64,000 bases of DNA from positions 1-64,000 of the forward strand of contig JAHRHY010000030.1 of NCBI GenBank assembly GCA_019671135.1. The letters run 5' to 3'. This document shows positions 47,827 to 59,024 of this stretch, one piece after another (the stretch's first letter is position 1; each line of letters begins with the position of its first letter). The position numbers and the translations under genes were made by a program. The DNA is from Linnemannia hyalina. Taxonomy: Eukaryota; Mortierellomycota; Mortierellomycetes; Mortierellales; Mortierellaceae. The notes below the pieces were generated by a model. That model was not told the DNA's origin, ran no database searches, and saw only the letters and a list, made by a program, of their open reading frames with translations.

Positions 47827-48726
47827 TTAGACTTGGTCATCCTCGTACTCATCTTGGACCTCGTCCTGGCGGTCCTCGAACTGGGCCGGGTTGACGATGG
47901 GCCACTGGAGCATCTCCTCCTCAGAGTACTCGGGGTCAAGACGACGGAGATGCTGCTTCCTTCCGACCTTGACAACTGTAGCGGACGAGGCCACAACCTC
48001 CTCGAAATCATCAGCGTACAGGTCAAAGGCGGAGACCTTGTTCACCCCTTCCTCCGATTCTGCGACGGCGATGACCTCCTTTGGCTCTACTACCTCCTCC
48101 TGGATCGAGGAGGCTGCAACGACGAAAGGAGCTTCTGCAACGACGACCTTGTTGGAAGATGAAATAGAGGCGGCATCTAAATCGGCCTCAGTCATCCAGA
48201 GACCCAGGGACTCTTCCTGGCGTCTCCTGACAGTTTCAGGATCTTGAGCGAGCTGCTCCTCTTCCTCATTGTCCAGCAGCTGGTCGCGGTCTTGCTCGGC
48301 CTTCTCAAGCTCGTCCTGCTCTTGAGCAAGACGGGCCAAAGCCTCTGACTCTCGGTCGCGGAAGAGTTGCTCCTGTTGTTCGGTGTGACGGATCAGGCGT
48401 TCGTAGGGAGTTGATAGCCCACTGCTACCAGCTGCTGTGAGATCGACGTGGATGGAGATTGGGCGAGAGACAGTACGGAAGGGAGTTGAAGAAGAGTCGG
48501 CAGCGATGGGTTCTATTGAGCGAGCGCCGATGGCATTGTTGTTGGTGAAAGTGGTGTCCTTGGAGTTGGAGGGTATTGAGGATGCGGTTGTAGAAGAGGA
48601 GTGGGGTGTGGAGATGGGGAGGGCGCTGGTGGGTGTGCAGGTTGAGAGGGCCAGGAGGCAGACAAAGGTGGAAGGAGTGAAGAGAGTCTTTATCGACAAT
48701 GCAGGTGGGGGGTTTGTTCTTGCCAT
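47827..48726 (-). CDS. Secreted acidic coiled-coil protein, unknown function
   Basis: Single exon, 299 residues from the ATG at 48726. An N-terminal hydrophobic stretch (TFVCLLALSTCTPTSALP) looks like a signal peptide, followed by a Ser/Thr-rich segment. The middle (about 105-175) is a charged helix predicted to be a coiled coil (EQQEQLFRDRESEALARLAQ, EQDELEKAEQDRDQLLDNEE), then acidic stretches and the C-terminus EYEDDQV. No family recognised. The upstream in-frame extension to 48915 is His/Thr/Ser low complexity from CA-repeat DNA and lies on the promoter, so the inner ATG was chosen. It may be a secretory-pathway or wall protein. Confidence 0.75.
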   Translation of the reverse strand: MARTNPPPALSIKTLFTPSTFVCLLALSTCTPTSALPISTPHSSSTTASSIPSNSKDTTFTNNNAIGARSIEPIAADSSSTPFRTVSRPISIHVDLTAAGSSGLSTPYERLIRHTEQQEQLFRDRESEALARLAQEQDELEKAEQDRDQLLDNEEEEQLAQDPETVRRRQEESLGLWMTEADLDAASISSSNKVVVAEAPFVVAASSIQEEVVEPKEVIAVAESEEGVNKVSAFDLYADDFEEVVASSATVVKVGRKQHLRRLDPEYSEEEMLQWPIVNPAQFEDRQDEVQDEYEDDQV

Positions 48727-48920
48727 AGTTGTTGTTGTAGTGTGTGTGTGAGAGAGAGAGAGAGTTGGAGTAGTGGGAGTGTGAGACTGAGAGAAGTTCG
48801 TGAGGATAAAGGTGTGAGACAGTAAGAGAGTGTTCGTTGCAGAAGGTATAAGAAAAGTTGACAAAGAGGAAAAGAGAAAAGCGAAATGAAGTGTGCGAGA
48901 GAAGAGGAGAGTCAAGAAGT

Positions 48921-48930
48921 ATTTATATGG
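48921..48930 (-). promoter_or_regulatory. TATA box of the acidic secreted protein gene
   Basis: Minus strand reads CCATATAAATACTT about 195 bases before the ATG at 48726. Confidence 0.5.
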
Positions 48931-51900
48931 CTATTCAGTGCTCTGGCTCGCTCACTTTGTAATGCAATCTGCTTAAAAAAGGGCGCTTTGGATTAGTGTG
49001 TGGACCACTTATTAGCCCATTTCAACAGCGGGGACGACATATACAACATACGCTTGGCTCATCGATCGCTCTTTCTGAGAAATCCACTGCTGGGATTGGT
49101 GCTGCTTCATGCAGTCTTCTCCCCCCGCCAATTTATCTTTTTCTTTTCTCTTTTTTCTTTTTTCTTATTGCACCTTCCTTCGTCTTATTATTATTAGGCC
49201 ACTAGGAAAGGAATAGTCATGAAACCCTATGTATCTTGCTGTATGTGATGCTGTTGATTTGTTTGTCCTTTTTTCCGCCTCTGTAGTATGCTTTGGCACG
49301 GCCCGATTCGTCCAACTCCAAGGGAAACAAGACGTTTACCGAGGATACACCATGCTCATGCTCACACCTCTTTTCTCCTCTTCTTCTCTTTGACAATCAA
49401 TCTACTCACACCACGCGGAGTACATGTCACCACTATTTTTCTTCTTTTTCTTCTATCGGGCATCTCTGCCCACCACCTTCCGTACCTGAATTCAATTCAG
49501 TTTTCACCATCATCCATTGTTCACTGTTATTGCCTCGGAGAAAGAAGTGTGTCGGGTGTATAACAAACAGCGAGGAAGGGTCTGGAAGCTAGTCCGTTTT
49601 TGTCGTTCCCCCCGCGTAACAAATTATCATCCTCCAGCCCACCTTTTTCTTCTTGTTTCCGTTTGCCTTTTCTTGCCAATATATTTTGCCGGACAAAAAA
49701 TAAACGACAAAGCGTGAAAAATAAATACTGCAAGGAGGCAGGCGAAACCACCATTGTCCAATGGTAGTTTTTTCGTCTGTCTTTGTCGAGGAATAGGGGC
49801 GCCGACTGAACAAGGTGTGAAACAGCGTGTGGCCTTTGGAGGAAAAAATACAAAACAGTGGAAAACTCGCGCAACACCGGCGCGAACAAGGATAATAAAC
49901 TCCGAGCTGAAAGAGATGTAGTGTAGTAAGCAACCAGCAGCCAAGTGCTTCGTTCATGTTCAATGCTACAAAAAAAACGACAAGATCTACGAATGCAGAC
50001 GACGATGAGCGAAAGTCGTCGAACAGGACAATGATGGAAAGAGAGAAGGGTATCTCTTTGCGACGAGAACCAAGAACTCCAAAGGGAGTGAAATGAGAGC
50101 AAAGGTTCTCCCTTGTTCCTTCGGATGCTGCCATTTGTCCAAGAGAGCATTTACCCATCTGCGTCGTATTTTTCCTGTTCGTCTGTGCCATTGTTCACAG
50201 CGGTCCAATGGACCACCGCTCGCTTACGAATTAGAACTTATTTTTCTTTCTATTCCAACGGATCAGTGATCAGTGATTGTGCCTGTCCCTTGTCCTCCTC
50301 TGGAACGGTCCATGATCGAAGATCAGAAATTATTTTTTCCCTCTCCCTATTGTATGTCATCTCTCTTCGCATTGAATAATAAAGAGGAAGGTAAACACTG
50401 TATTCAAACAAGAGAGGAAAACGGCCATTCGCATACAAATAAACAGACAGACAACAGTCGTCATTGACGTCCTTATCCAGCAAAGAAGACTACCAGAAAG
50501 AGGGCTCACTCACTTTCGCTTTCCCTGACTTCGTCGTTGTCATTGTTGTTCGTCCTGTCAAAGTAGTTTGACAATCTACAACTTGAATAGGGCCCGAATT
50601 GTCTGGTGCTCACATACATCGGGTAATGTGGGCAATGTAGCCAATGTGCTAAGGATGATGGGATGAGTCTCTCTGTCCGCTAAGGTACCAAGAAAAAGAA
50701 ATAATACATTAACAACACCTTCCCAAGTGAGAGCACCAATTACAAGAGCCGCTACAGGAGGGTATCCAGACAGGCAACTACAATCATAGCTTCTCTTTCA
50801 AGGTTGATTGAAGTTATAGAGTGTCCTAGTCTGCTCCCACTAGCAGTATACCTTAATGGTGTCACTCACACCTTCCTGTTGTACTGCTACACACTGTAGT
50901 TGGCTGACTCTTTCGTCGTCTTATCGTACTTCTGCTCTTACTCAACCAGGACATCTTCATCTGGCTGACTTTTCTGCGACCGCCGTGTGTTTTGTTTTAT
51001 GTTCTGTTACAAACAATTGCGCAAATTGCAGAAAATGAAATAAAAGCACCCTTCCCGTCGTTCTGTCGAAGCGAGTTCGGGTCCTTTTACTTCGTCCATG
51101 TTTTAATGTGTTGTAGGCCTATTCAGTCGACAACTACACGGACAAACAAAAAAGAGAACCGCTGACCACACTTTCTCTCCAGGCACAGCCCTGAAGGAGA
51201 AAAAAGCTTAGTCAAAGTTGCATATATCTCCTCAATATCCCTTCGGTGTTAAGAGAGAGAGAGGGCAAGTGGGGAAGCAGTACCTGTAATGTGCCGATAA
51301 AAGAAGGGATTTTTTTAACCATTTGAAGAGGAAGGGTAGAGGGAGAGAAGGAGGAATGAACAAAGACGACGCGGGACTGGCAGTAATGGTCCGATAACGA
51401 AATAAAGGGGGTCTTTTCACGCACAAAGAGCCGAGAAGTCTCTTCCCCGGAGCCTTTCCCCGAAGCTCATGCACACAGGCGGTACGGTACTCTTGCGACG
51501 GGAAAATTTTATGCATGTGGGCGTTGGCATATGGACGTTGGCATATGGACATTGTTTTGGAAACGAGGAAAGTCCGTGTGGACCACCCTGCAATAATGAG
51601 AAGAGGAGTTCTGCTTGTTGTCATAGAACCCCTAGTTTCATATTTCGCTTTTTTCATGGGGGACCTAATACGAATTTCAATTTACATTGACGTACAAGTT
51701 GCCGAAGAAAAGGGCAAGGGGCAAGGAGCATGACATCGTGTGCAATGATGCCATGGTCCATAGAAACACAAACACAAGCAGACACACGGGTACAAAAGAG
51801 ATAGATAGTGTGAAGGAAAAAATATAGATGCACCATAAGATCAGATATGAGATCTATCTTACGTGGCGATAGCCAAACTATGGGACCCTTACTTTCTATC

Positions 51901-53135
51901 GCCTCCTACACTTGGTAGAGTATTGGCACCTTGCAGGCGTAATTAAAGCTGAGGCGGAGCAAGATGGCCATTCGCCCTCTTCAGAAAGGCCATTGACACC
52001 AGCAGCAGTGTATGCAGTGAAGAAGAGATGGATAGTGCGTTAGTCTTCTTTTGCCTGTTTTTTTCGAAGTGTGCCCACGGGCAACAAAAAATAAGAAAGG
52101 GTTATGGTTTAGCATGTTGGATGTGGGGCGGACGGAACGGGCAAAGGCGGAGAACTTCAAAATAAACACTCTGGTTCACCGAGTCATCTTTTTTTTTCTT
52201 GTTCTTCTTCTTCCTTTCTCATTCTATTTCTTCAACATCAGGCCATTGAGCACTCCTCTTGGAAAGTGTTGAACAAATGAAGAAAGGTGAGGGGGGGAAA
52301 TGACAGGGAGCCAAAGATAGAGAGAGGAGTGGCCTGACCCTTTGTTTAAAAAGCTGCCTGTAATACCGTCAGGTAGCCCCTCGATCAATTGTCTATTTGA
52401 TAACCTTGCCAGGGTGTATTTCTTTTTGTTGGGTTGGGCCCCACCAGCATGCAAGCAAAGATACGACCAAAATGCAACATGGATCGTGCGGGCTAAATGT
52501 CGCCAGAATTCCATTATTTGAACACTTGCACCGAGCTGCTCCTATTTCACCCATCTTTGACGGCCATTGCTCCTAGTTTCCCCATGATGGGTCGACCTGT
52601 TTCCTTTCCTGCTTATGACCACTTTGTGTCAATGACAGCCCACCTCTGATGCATTAAAACCCTTCATCTCATTATTGGGCCAATTGCGCCGTGTTTAGAG
52701 CACACACTTGTCAAGTTCTCTGGACCTTGTCTTGCTTTACCCGCGGGTTACAACAAGCACTTCTTTGGTGGGCGAAATGAGGCATTCCCAAGCGACCCTT
52801 TCAAACTCTATAGGCGAGAAGATAGGGAACGTTTTCTCCGAGATTACACCTACATACAACAAGGACCTAAAGGTAAAATAAATGTGGTCAAAGTCAAAAA
52901 GAAAAAAAGAGCGGGCTAATGTTCAACTCCACCTCTTTTTGCGGGCCAAGTTGTGCTTGTGGGTTATTCTCCCCTTTGGACGTTACTGTCGCCATTCAAG
53001 ACCCACCTTTCTCGCCTTGCCTTAGTTTCTGGTCCACCTCCCTTCCGAGCTTGAATGCCCTTGGGCTAAATGACTTCTGTTGTCGATCTTACTCTCGCTT
53101 TGTCTGCATTGTTCAAAGGTGGAGCCATCCACAAC

Positions 53136-53143
53136 TATAAAAG
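53136..53143 (+). promoter_or_regulatory. TATA box of the allantoicase/ureidoglycolate lyase gene
   Basis: TATAAAAG occurs about 225 bases before the start codon, followed by a C/T-rich leader. Confidence 0.5.
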
Positions 53144-53361
53144 TACCACTCCTTCCTCTCTTTACTTCTTTCTTTTTTTCTGTTCCTTATCCCTTTCACC
53201 GGAATAACCAAAGCCAAAAAAAAACTCAACTTTGAACCGCTTGCATTAGAGTGTACGTGCCCTTTTTGTTCTCAATCCCACTTCCATACCCTTACCCGCC
53301 CTTTTCCCCCAAGCACGGTCTGCACCCACACCCCCGAAAAGAAATTCGAACACTGCCCGGA

Positions 53362-55692
53362 ATGTCTCCAGCAACCACCACCATCATCTCGGATACCTCA
53401 TCCACCACTTCCTCGACTGTCACTGCTGTCAAGGCTACTGTTGCCGATGCTGTTGCTGCCCCTGCCTCAGCCATCACCTACCAGACTATTGAGGTTGCCG
53501 ATCTCGCTGCCACCTTTGCCGACTATGTTGGTAAGTGAGACTGACACGCTTCAATTTTTTATTGCATCTCCAACAGATGACCAATGTTACCATTGATCAC
53601 TGACGCTGACAATGTCGCTCATTATCAACAACATCAGACCTCGCGGTCAAGACCCGCGGCGGCAAGGTGCTGACGACCTCAGACGAGTGGTTCGCAGAGT
53701 CCCACAACCTGTTGACGGCTGCTACCCCCATCTCGCGTAAGGGCCACTTTACGCCCAAGGGTGCCTGGTTCGATGGCTGGGAGACCCGCCGCCACGGTCC
53801 TGAATTCGACTGGTATGTTCAACTTTATCCCTCCACAAATTGGTTTGCCTAACTGTCGCTCATACATGGACAGCATATGCAATGCAATCCAGGACAAGGC
53901 ACTCACCGTTTCTTATTTCATGTCATTCATTCGAATATATCTCATAGGTGCGTGATCCAGCTGGGTTACCCTGGTACGGTTGCAGGTTTTGAGGTCGATA
54001 CGGCCTTCTTTACGGGAAACCACTCCCCCTTTGTCTCCGTGGAGGGCTTTGTGGCCAGCCCCTCCGCCATGGTGGTTACAGATCCCGAGGACGCTAAGAA
54101 TGGTACAAGTGGTGTTGCTGTCAATAGCGCCGCCTCCGATCAAAGTTCCACTGTTGCTGTTACTGCTTCTGGTGCTTTCGTTGCTTCCCTCGCCACCGTC
54201 GTTCCTGACACGGCCGAGGGGTGGGAACAGGTCCAATGGACCCCTATACTCCCCAAGGTGGCCTTGAAGCCCGACTCCCGACACGGGTTCAAGTTGGAGG
54301 TCCCCACCACCCAGTTCTTCACCCACATTCGCTTCAGAATGTTCCCTGATGGTGGAGTCGCCCGTTTGAGGGTCTATGGAAAGGTCCACCAAGTCCTTCC
54401 CGAGGACAAGGCCGGTGTCTTTGACCTGGCTTCTGTTGGAGCCGGTGCTCGTGTTGAGGCCTTCTCTGACGCCCATTTCGGCCATCCCTCTAATCTTTTG
54501 CTTCCTGGACGCGGTCATGACATGTCTGACGGTTGGGAGACCAAGCGCTCTCGCGCTCCAGGCCACGTCGACTGGTCCTTCATTAAGTATGTGTCTTTCT
54601 TTTCTTCTTTTCTTTTATGGGCATTGTTGTATGGATATCTATCAACATGAGAAAATGATCTCGAGGTCATGTCTTAATTGTTCCTTCAATTTATGAACGA
54701 TTAGATTGGGTGTTGCTGGTCACCCTACTCTGATCGAGATCGACACTGCTCATTACATGGGCAACCCTCCCAAGTCGGTCACCCTGCTCGGGTACACTGC
54801 CGAGGATACCCTCCAAGAGACGCCTATCACCCTCTTGGGCGAGGCTCCCGTCAAGCCTCACCGCCAGCACTTTTTCGAGATCCCCTCTGAGGTGAGCTCG
54901 GGTCCTGCTGTCGCGTCAATCAAGGTCGTAATGATCCCTGATGGCGGTATTAAGCGTGTCCGCGTCTTTGGATCTCAGTCATGGCCCGCAAATGAGATCC
55001 CTGCCAACTCCCTCATCGGTCAGCGCCATCCCCTCCCTGACGAGGACACCTGGAACCTGTTGACCATCGAGGCCGAGCCCATCACCAAGGAGGCTTTTGC
55101 CCCTTGGGGCCAGGTCATCGAGGTCCCTACCTATGACCCCAACTCGATCAAGGTCAACCAGGGCACCGCTCAAAAATTCTCCCACATTGGTCACTTTTCC
55201 AACTTGCGTTCCTACGCCTTGAACGACGAAGTTATCTCCGCCAACGGAAATAGGTCCTTCGACAAGACTTGCCCCTCGGATCACAAGCCTGCAACTGCCA
55301 ACATTGCCATTTTCCAGTGCTACAAGCCCGTCGAGACCAAGGACATTGGCGTCCGCCTGTTGGAGCGCCACGCCTACTCCTCGCAGATGTTTGTCCCCAT
55401 GGGCGGAGACGGCAATGGTGGTTTTGTGGTGGTCGTAGCCAAGGACCGTACGTCGGACGGTAATCCTGACTTGTCGACTCTGAAGGCCTTTACGGTCGCC
55501 AACAGCCAGGGCATCAACTACAAACCCAATGTCTGGCACCACCCCATGATTGTCACTGGACGGCCTGTGACCTTTTTGACGATTACTCATGAGTCGGGTG
55601 TGGGACGCGATGACTGTGAGGAGTACTGGTTCAAGAAGGAGGCTGCTGCTGTCGGAAACCAAGACGGTGTTGCTGCTGTTGTGCGCATCTAG
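53362..55692 (+). CDS. Fused allantoicase and ureidoglycolate lyase
   Basis: One protein predicted to convert allantoate to urea plus ureidoglycolate (allantoicase) and then ureidoglycolate to glyoxylate plus urea (lyase), the last steps of purine breakdown. Exons 53362-53530, 53638-53812, 53948-54586, 54705-55692; 656 residues. Allantoicase comprises two homologous jelly-roll halves: about 40-210 (LAVKTRGGKV, DGWETRRHGPEFDWCVIQLG, GFEVDTAFF) and about 215-385 (DGWETKRSRAPGHVDW, LGVAGHPTLIEIDTAHYMGN). The lyase domain, about 430-640, has EAEPITKEAFAPWGQVIEVP, ERHAYSSQMFVPMGGDG and GINYKPNVWHHPM. In yeast these are separate genes, DAL2 and DAL3. The joint lies within exon 4 with no stop. Start ATG at 53362; upstream codons are leader-like. 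Confidence 0.94.
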
Positions 55693-56182
55693 ACTGTGTT
55701 TTTTGACAGGCAACAAAAGGTTGTAAATAAAAAGATAACGATACCCTCTTAACAATCCCCTCGATCTTGGTAAATTTATACTACCTTGATGGGAAGTGAA
55801 GTTGGTGGCGAGGAAGGAAAGATGATCGCATGTGCTTTACCGACGAGACAAATCCTAACCGTCCGTCTACCTCAGACTCCGCCCGGGGTCGACCAGCAGA
55901 AGACAACAAAAAATACGATCGTTTTGTTTTGGGGTGGACTGAGGACAGAAACGAAGGGACAAACACTCATACAGACAGGCCATCAAACCTGGCTACTCAC
56001 TCTCGCTCACTCACACCCACACTTGCCGGTTCCTTTTTATCTTTTCCATCGCCGTTGGTTTCTTTTTTCTCTTCTTCTTTTCTCTCTTTTTTCTCAACTT
56101 CAAACTTCATAATATACCCTCTGGCTCAGCCTGTCCCAATCCCCTTGCACACCAGACAACAAACATCTACTTACGACCCGCC
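55693..56182. other. Short spacer between the fusion gene and the decarboxylase gene
   Basis: 490 bases; the right 150 bases are C/T-rich leader. No TATA box is obvious and no other gene is seen. Confidence 0.6.
55726..55731 (+). terminator. Polyadenylation signal, allantoate-degrading fusion
   Basis: AATAAA 34 bases after the stop codon. Confidence 0.5.
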
Positions 56183-58998
56183 ATGACCACAATAGACCTC
56201 TGCCAAGATGCACAAGAACTCGACCTGCTCATCACCAAAATGAAGGATCTCCTCGTCCAATGTAAGCAGCTCTTACTCATTTCACTGCACATCCCCTCCC
56301 CTTTTCTCTCTCTCTCTCTCCCTCCCTCCCTTTTTTTGTCCGCTGTTGATAAGTTTTATTCCGGCTGACTCACGATGTGTATCTACTTTAAATGTTATTT
56401 TTTCTGCCCTTGTTCGCTGCGCATGGGGACTCTCCTTTTGGCCGATCCGACAACTCGTAAAAAAAATAATCGAATGTTCATCCCTCACTCCTTGCTTGAA
56501 TTTGGATCGGAATGGTTCGATAGATATGGACGAGAGCAGGCAGCCCCAGGGTCGTCTGGTCGATTATAAGGAGCCACACGAGCTGGAGCAGATCATGGAC
56601 TTTTCCTTGCCGGACTTTGGAGTTGGGCCTGAAGGTAAAATTCTCCCTCTTATGTGATGGGCAATTGGACACAAGAGAGAGAGAGACAGATAGATTGTTG
56701 CATGCATGCAAATGTATCTCCTCTGTCAAGTAATTGATTGAGGTGGTAGTGGATGGTGATGATGACCAATGCGTGTGTGTCAGTGGTGTCTTTCCCCCGC
56801 TCTGTGCGTGTGTAACCGTTCTTATTTTTTGTTCAAGTCTTTTACTTGCACTCCTTCCTTGCCACTCACTCTTCTCGGTTCTTGATTGAACAGTGATAAG
56901 TGACCAGTGATGGCCCTGAATGGTTCTAATTATTTTGAAACTCACTCTCCATTCCCATTGATGATGCTGATATTTCCCATAGGAATTTTCCCAACGATCA
57001 CTCAGACACTCAGGCACAGCGTCAACACATTCTCGCCCCGCTTCATGGACAAACTCTACGCAGGGTCCTCCCCCATCGGCGTCCTCTCCGAACTCTTGCT
57101 CGCCGGACTCAACGGAAATTCGCACGTCTACCACGTATCCCCCGTTTTCACCATGATGGAGATCCACGTCACCCGCGCCCTTGCCCGACTCTACGGCTTC
57201 AAGGGCGAACGCGCCGGAGGACTCTCTTGCCCCGGAGGAAGTTCCAGTAACCAACTGGCCATGGTCACTGCAAGAAACTCGCTCTACCCAGAGATCAAGA
57301 AGCTAGGATACTTTCCTCGACCATCGATCCAACAACAGCGGGAAATGGAGGAGCATGGTTACTCGTTTACAGGAGTCAACATGACGACATATGGAAAGCT
57401 GATTGCGTTCACTAGCAGCGCAGGACACTATTCTTTGGAGAAATCGGCCGTCATGATGGGCTTGGGCACAGAGAGCATTGTTAGCGTCCCCTGTGATTCT
57501 TACGGATCCATGATCCCCTCCGAACTTGGTAAGCGCCTTTCTTACAAAAAGGGTCAAAGCATACCAATGGCGCACTTCAAAGAAACGATCGCGTCAGTTT
57601 CTTATCTGTCGGTTGATTCCAACTCAGCAAACCACTTCGACTCTCCATCCACTCACACGTCTTCCTCGTTCTTTCAACTGTAGAACGATTGATTCAGGAG
57701 CACATCGCGTTGGGACATACACCCTTTTTCATCAATGTGACAGCAGGAACAACCGTCCTGGGAGCATTTGACCCCATCCGTCCTTGTGGCGAGATTGCTC
57801 AAAGATACAACTGCTGGCTTCATGTTGATGGTTCTTGGGGAGGAGCCGTCGTTTTTGTTCCTGAGCTTGCCAAGACCCTCCTCGACGGCTCTGAACTCGT
57901 AAGTCGTTTTTGGGTGTCGCATGTGTTTTGTGTGATCGTGCAGGTGTTTGCCATGACGAAAGTTCTGACGCCAAATTGCGTTATTTATTTGAACGCGCAA
58001 TTATTCTTTTCTAGGCACAATCGATTACAGTGAACCCTCACAAAATGTTGCAGACATCCCTTCAGTGCTCGCTCCTTTTGGTTCCCGACTCTTCCATCTT
58101 CCCACGCGCAAACGCCCTGAAGGCGAACTACTTGTTTCACGGACAGAGCCACGATTTGGGCGACGGCACTCTCGGGTGTGGACGGCGCTCGGATGCCGTG
58201 AAGTTGTTCTTAGGCTGGAAGTATTACGGTCGTCTCGGATATCAGGCAAGGATTGAAAAATCGTTTTCGAACGTGGCGCGACTTGGAGAATTGTTGGCTC
58301 AGGATAACTTTAGAGACAACAGAATCCAGATGCTGAGACTGGGTTGTGATCACGAGGATGTGATCCATCGTCGGGAGGTGAAGGAGGAAGGCAAGCGGGA
58401 TAAGACACTGCCCAGTCTGTTGCAGGTCTGCTTCTGGTACCGTCCTCGCAACAGCCGGTTGATTGACTGGAGAGGTACCGAGAGACTGTGGAGGGATTCC
58501 GAGGAACTGTCTACTCAGGAGCCTCCTTCCCGTATCCCTTCCACAGCCGCTACTCCCTTGATCGGTTCGCAGCCCTACTTCACAGGAAACACGGACAACA
58601 AATCGGCACCGTCGTCCAGTGTCTCTCCCAACTCCTCGACTACCTCTCTGGAATCATATGAGTCCACCTCCACAGCCTCATCCATTTCTCCCTCGACCAC
58701 GACGCCCCTTACAAAAGCCGCGGACCGTGGGGTCATCCTGACAGACCCGCAAGAGCGTCAACAAGCCAAAGACTGGATGGAGCACGTGACAAAGTTGGTT
58801 CATGGTCGGATCCGCAGCCGCGGTGAATTCATGATTGACTATGCACCGCTGGGTCCTTACCTGCCAGTGTTCTTCAGGGTGGTACTGAACCCTCCTACAA
58901 TTCGGGAGATTGACCTGACCATGTTGGTGGACGAGATCTTGGAGTGCGGAGATATCATCGAGTCCCAGCTGGACACTCCTGCCTTCTGCCGCGTTTGA
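56183..58998 (+). CDS. PLP-dependent group II decarboxylase (GAD/cysteine sulfinate type)
   Basis: Predicted amino-acid decarboxylase, substrate probably an acidic amino acid such as glutamate, aspartate or cysteine sulfinate. Exons 56183-56261, 56524-56634, 56983-57528, 57684-57898, 58015-58998; 644 residues, longer than the usual 490-510. Family blocks: RLVDYKEPHELEQIMDFSLP, YHVSPVFTMMEIHVTRALAR, LSCPGGSSSNQLAMVTARN, AGHYSLEKSAVMMGLG, INVTAGTTVLGAFDPI, WLHVDGSWGG (cofactor Asp) and the PLP-lysine motif NPHKML with K327. VDGSW replaces the usual VDAAW. A Ser/Thr/Pro-rich insert of about 90 residues (about 470-560) sits in the small domain before MIDYAPLGPYLPVFFRVVLN. Introns 1 and 2 are 262 and 348 bases. 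Exact substrate cannot be assigned. Confidence 0.92.
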
Positions 58999-59018
58999 AC
59001 TGTTAGGGAATACCCATT

Positions 59019-59024
59019 AATAAA
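59019..59024 (+). terminator. Polyadenylation signal, decarboxylase
   Basis: AATAAA 21 bases after the stop codon. Confidence 0.5.

Larger units (their letters stand above)
48727..53361. other. 4.6-kb divergent gene-free region
   Basis: Lies between two outward-facing genes and so contains both promoters at its ends. The interior shows only short frames. On the minus strand at 49527-50208 several overlapping frames stay open for 200 codons, but none has a domain or good start context. A short direct duplication of GCATATGGAC(A/G)TTG occurs at about 51529-51555. No repeat element or RNA gene was identified. Confidence 0.5.

Noticed and set aside
48727..48915. In-frame N-terminal extension of the acidic secreted protein
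   Set aside because: Encoded by CA/CT simple sequence between the TATA box and the inner ATG, which starts a signal peptide.
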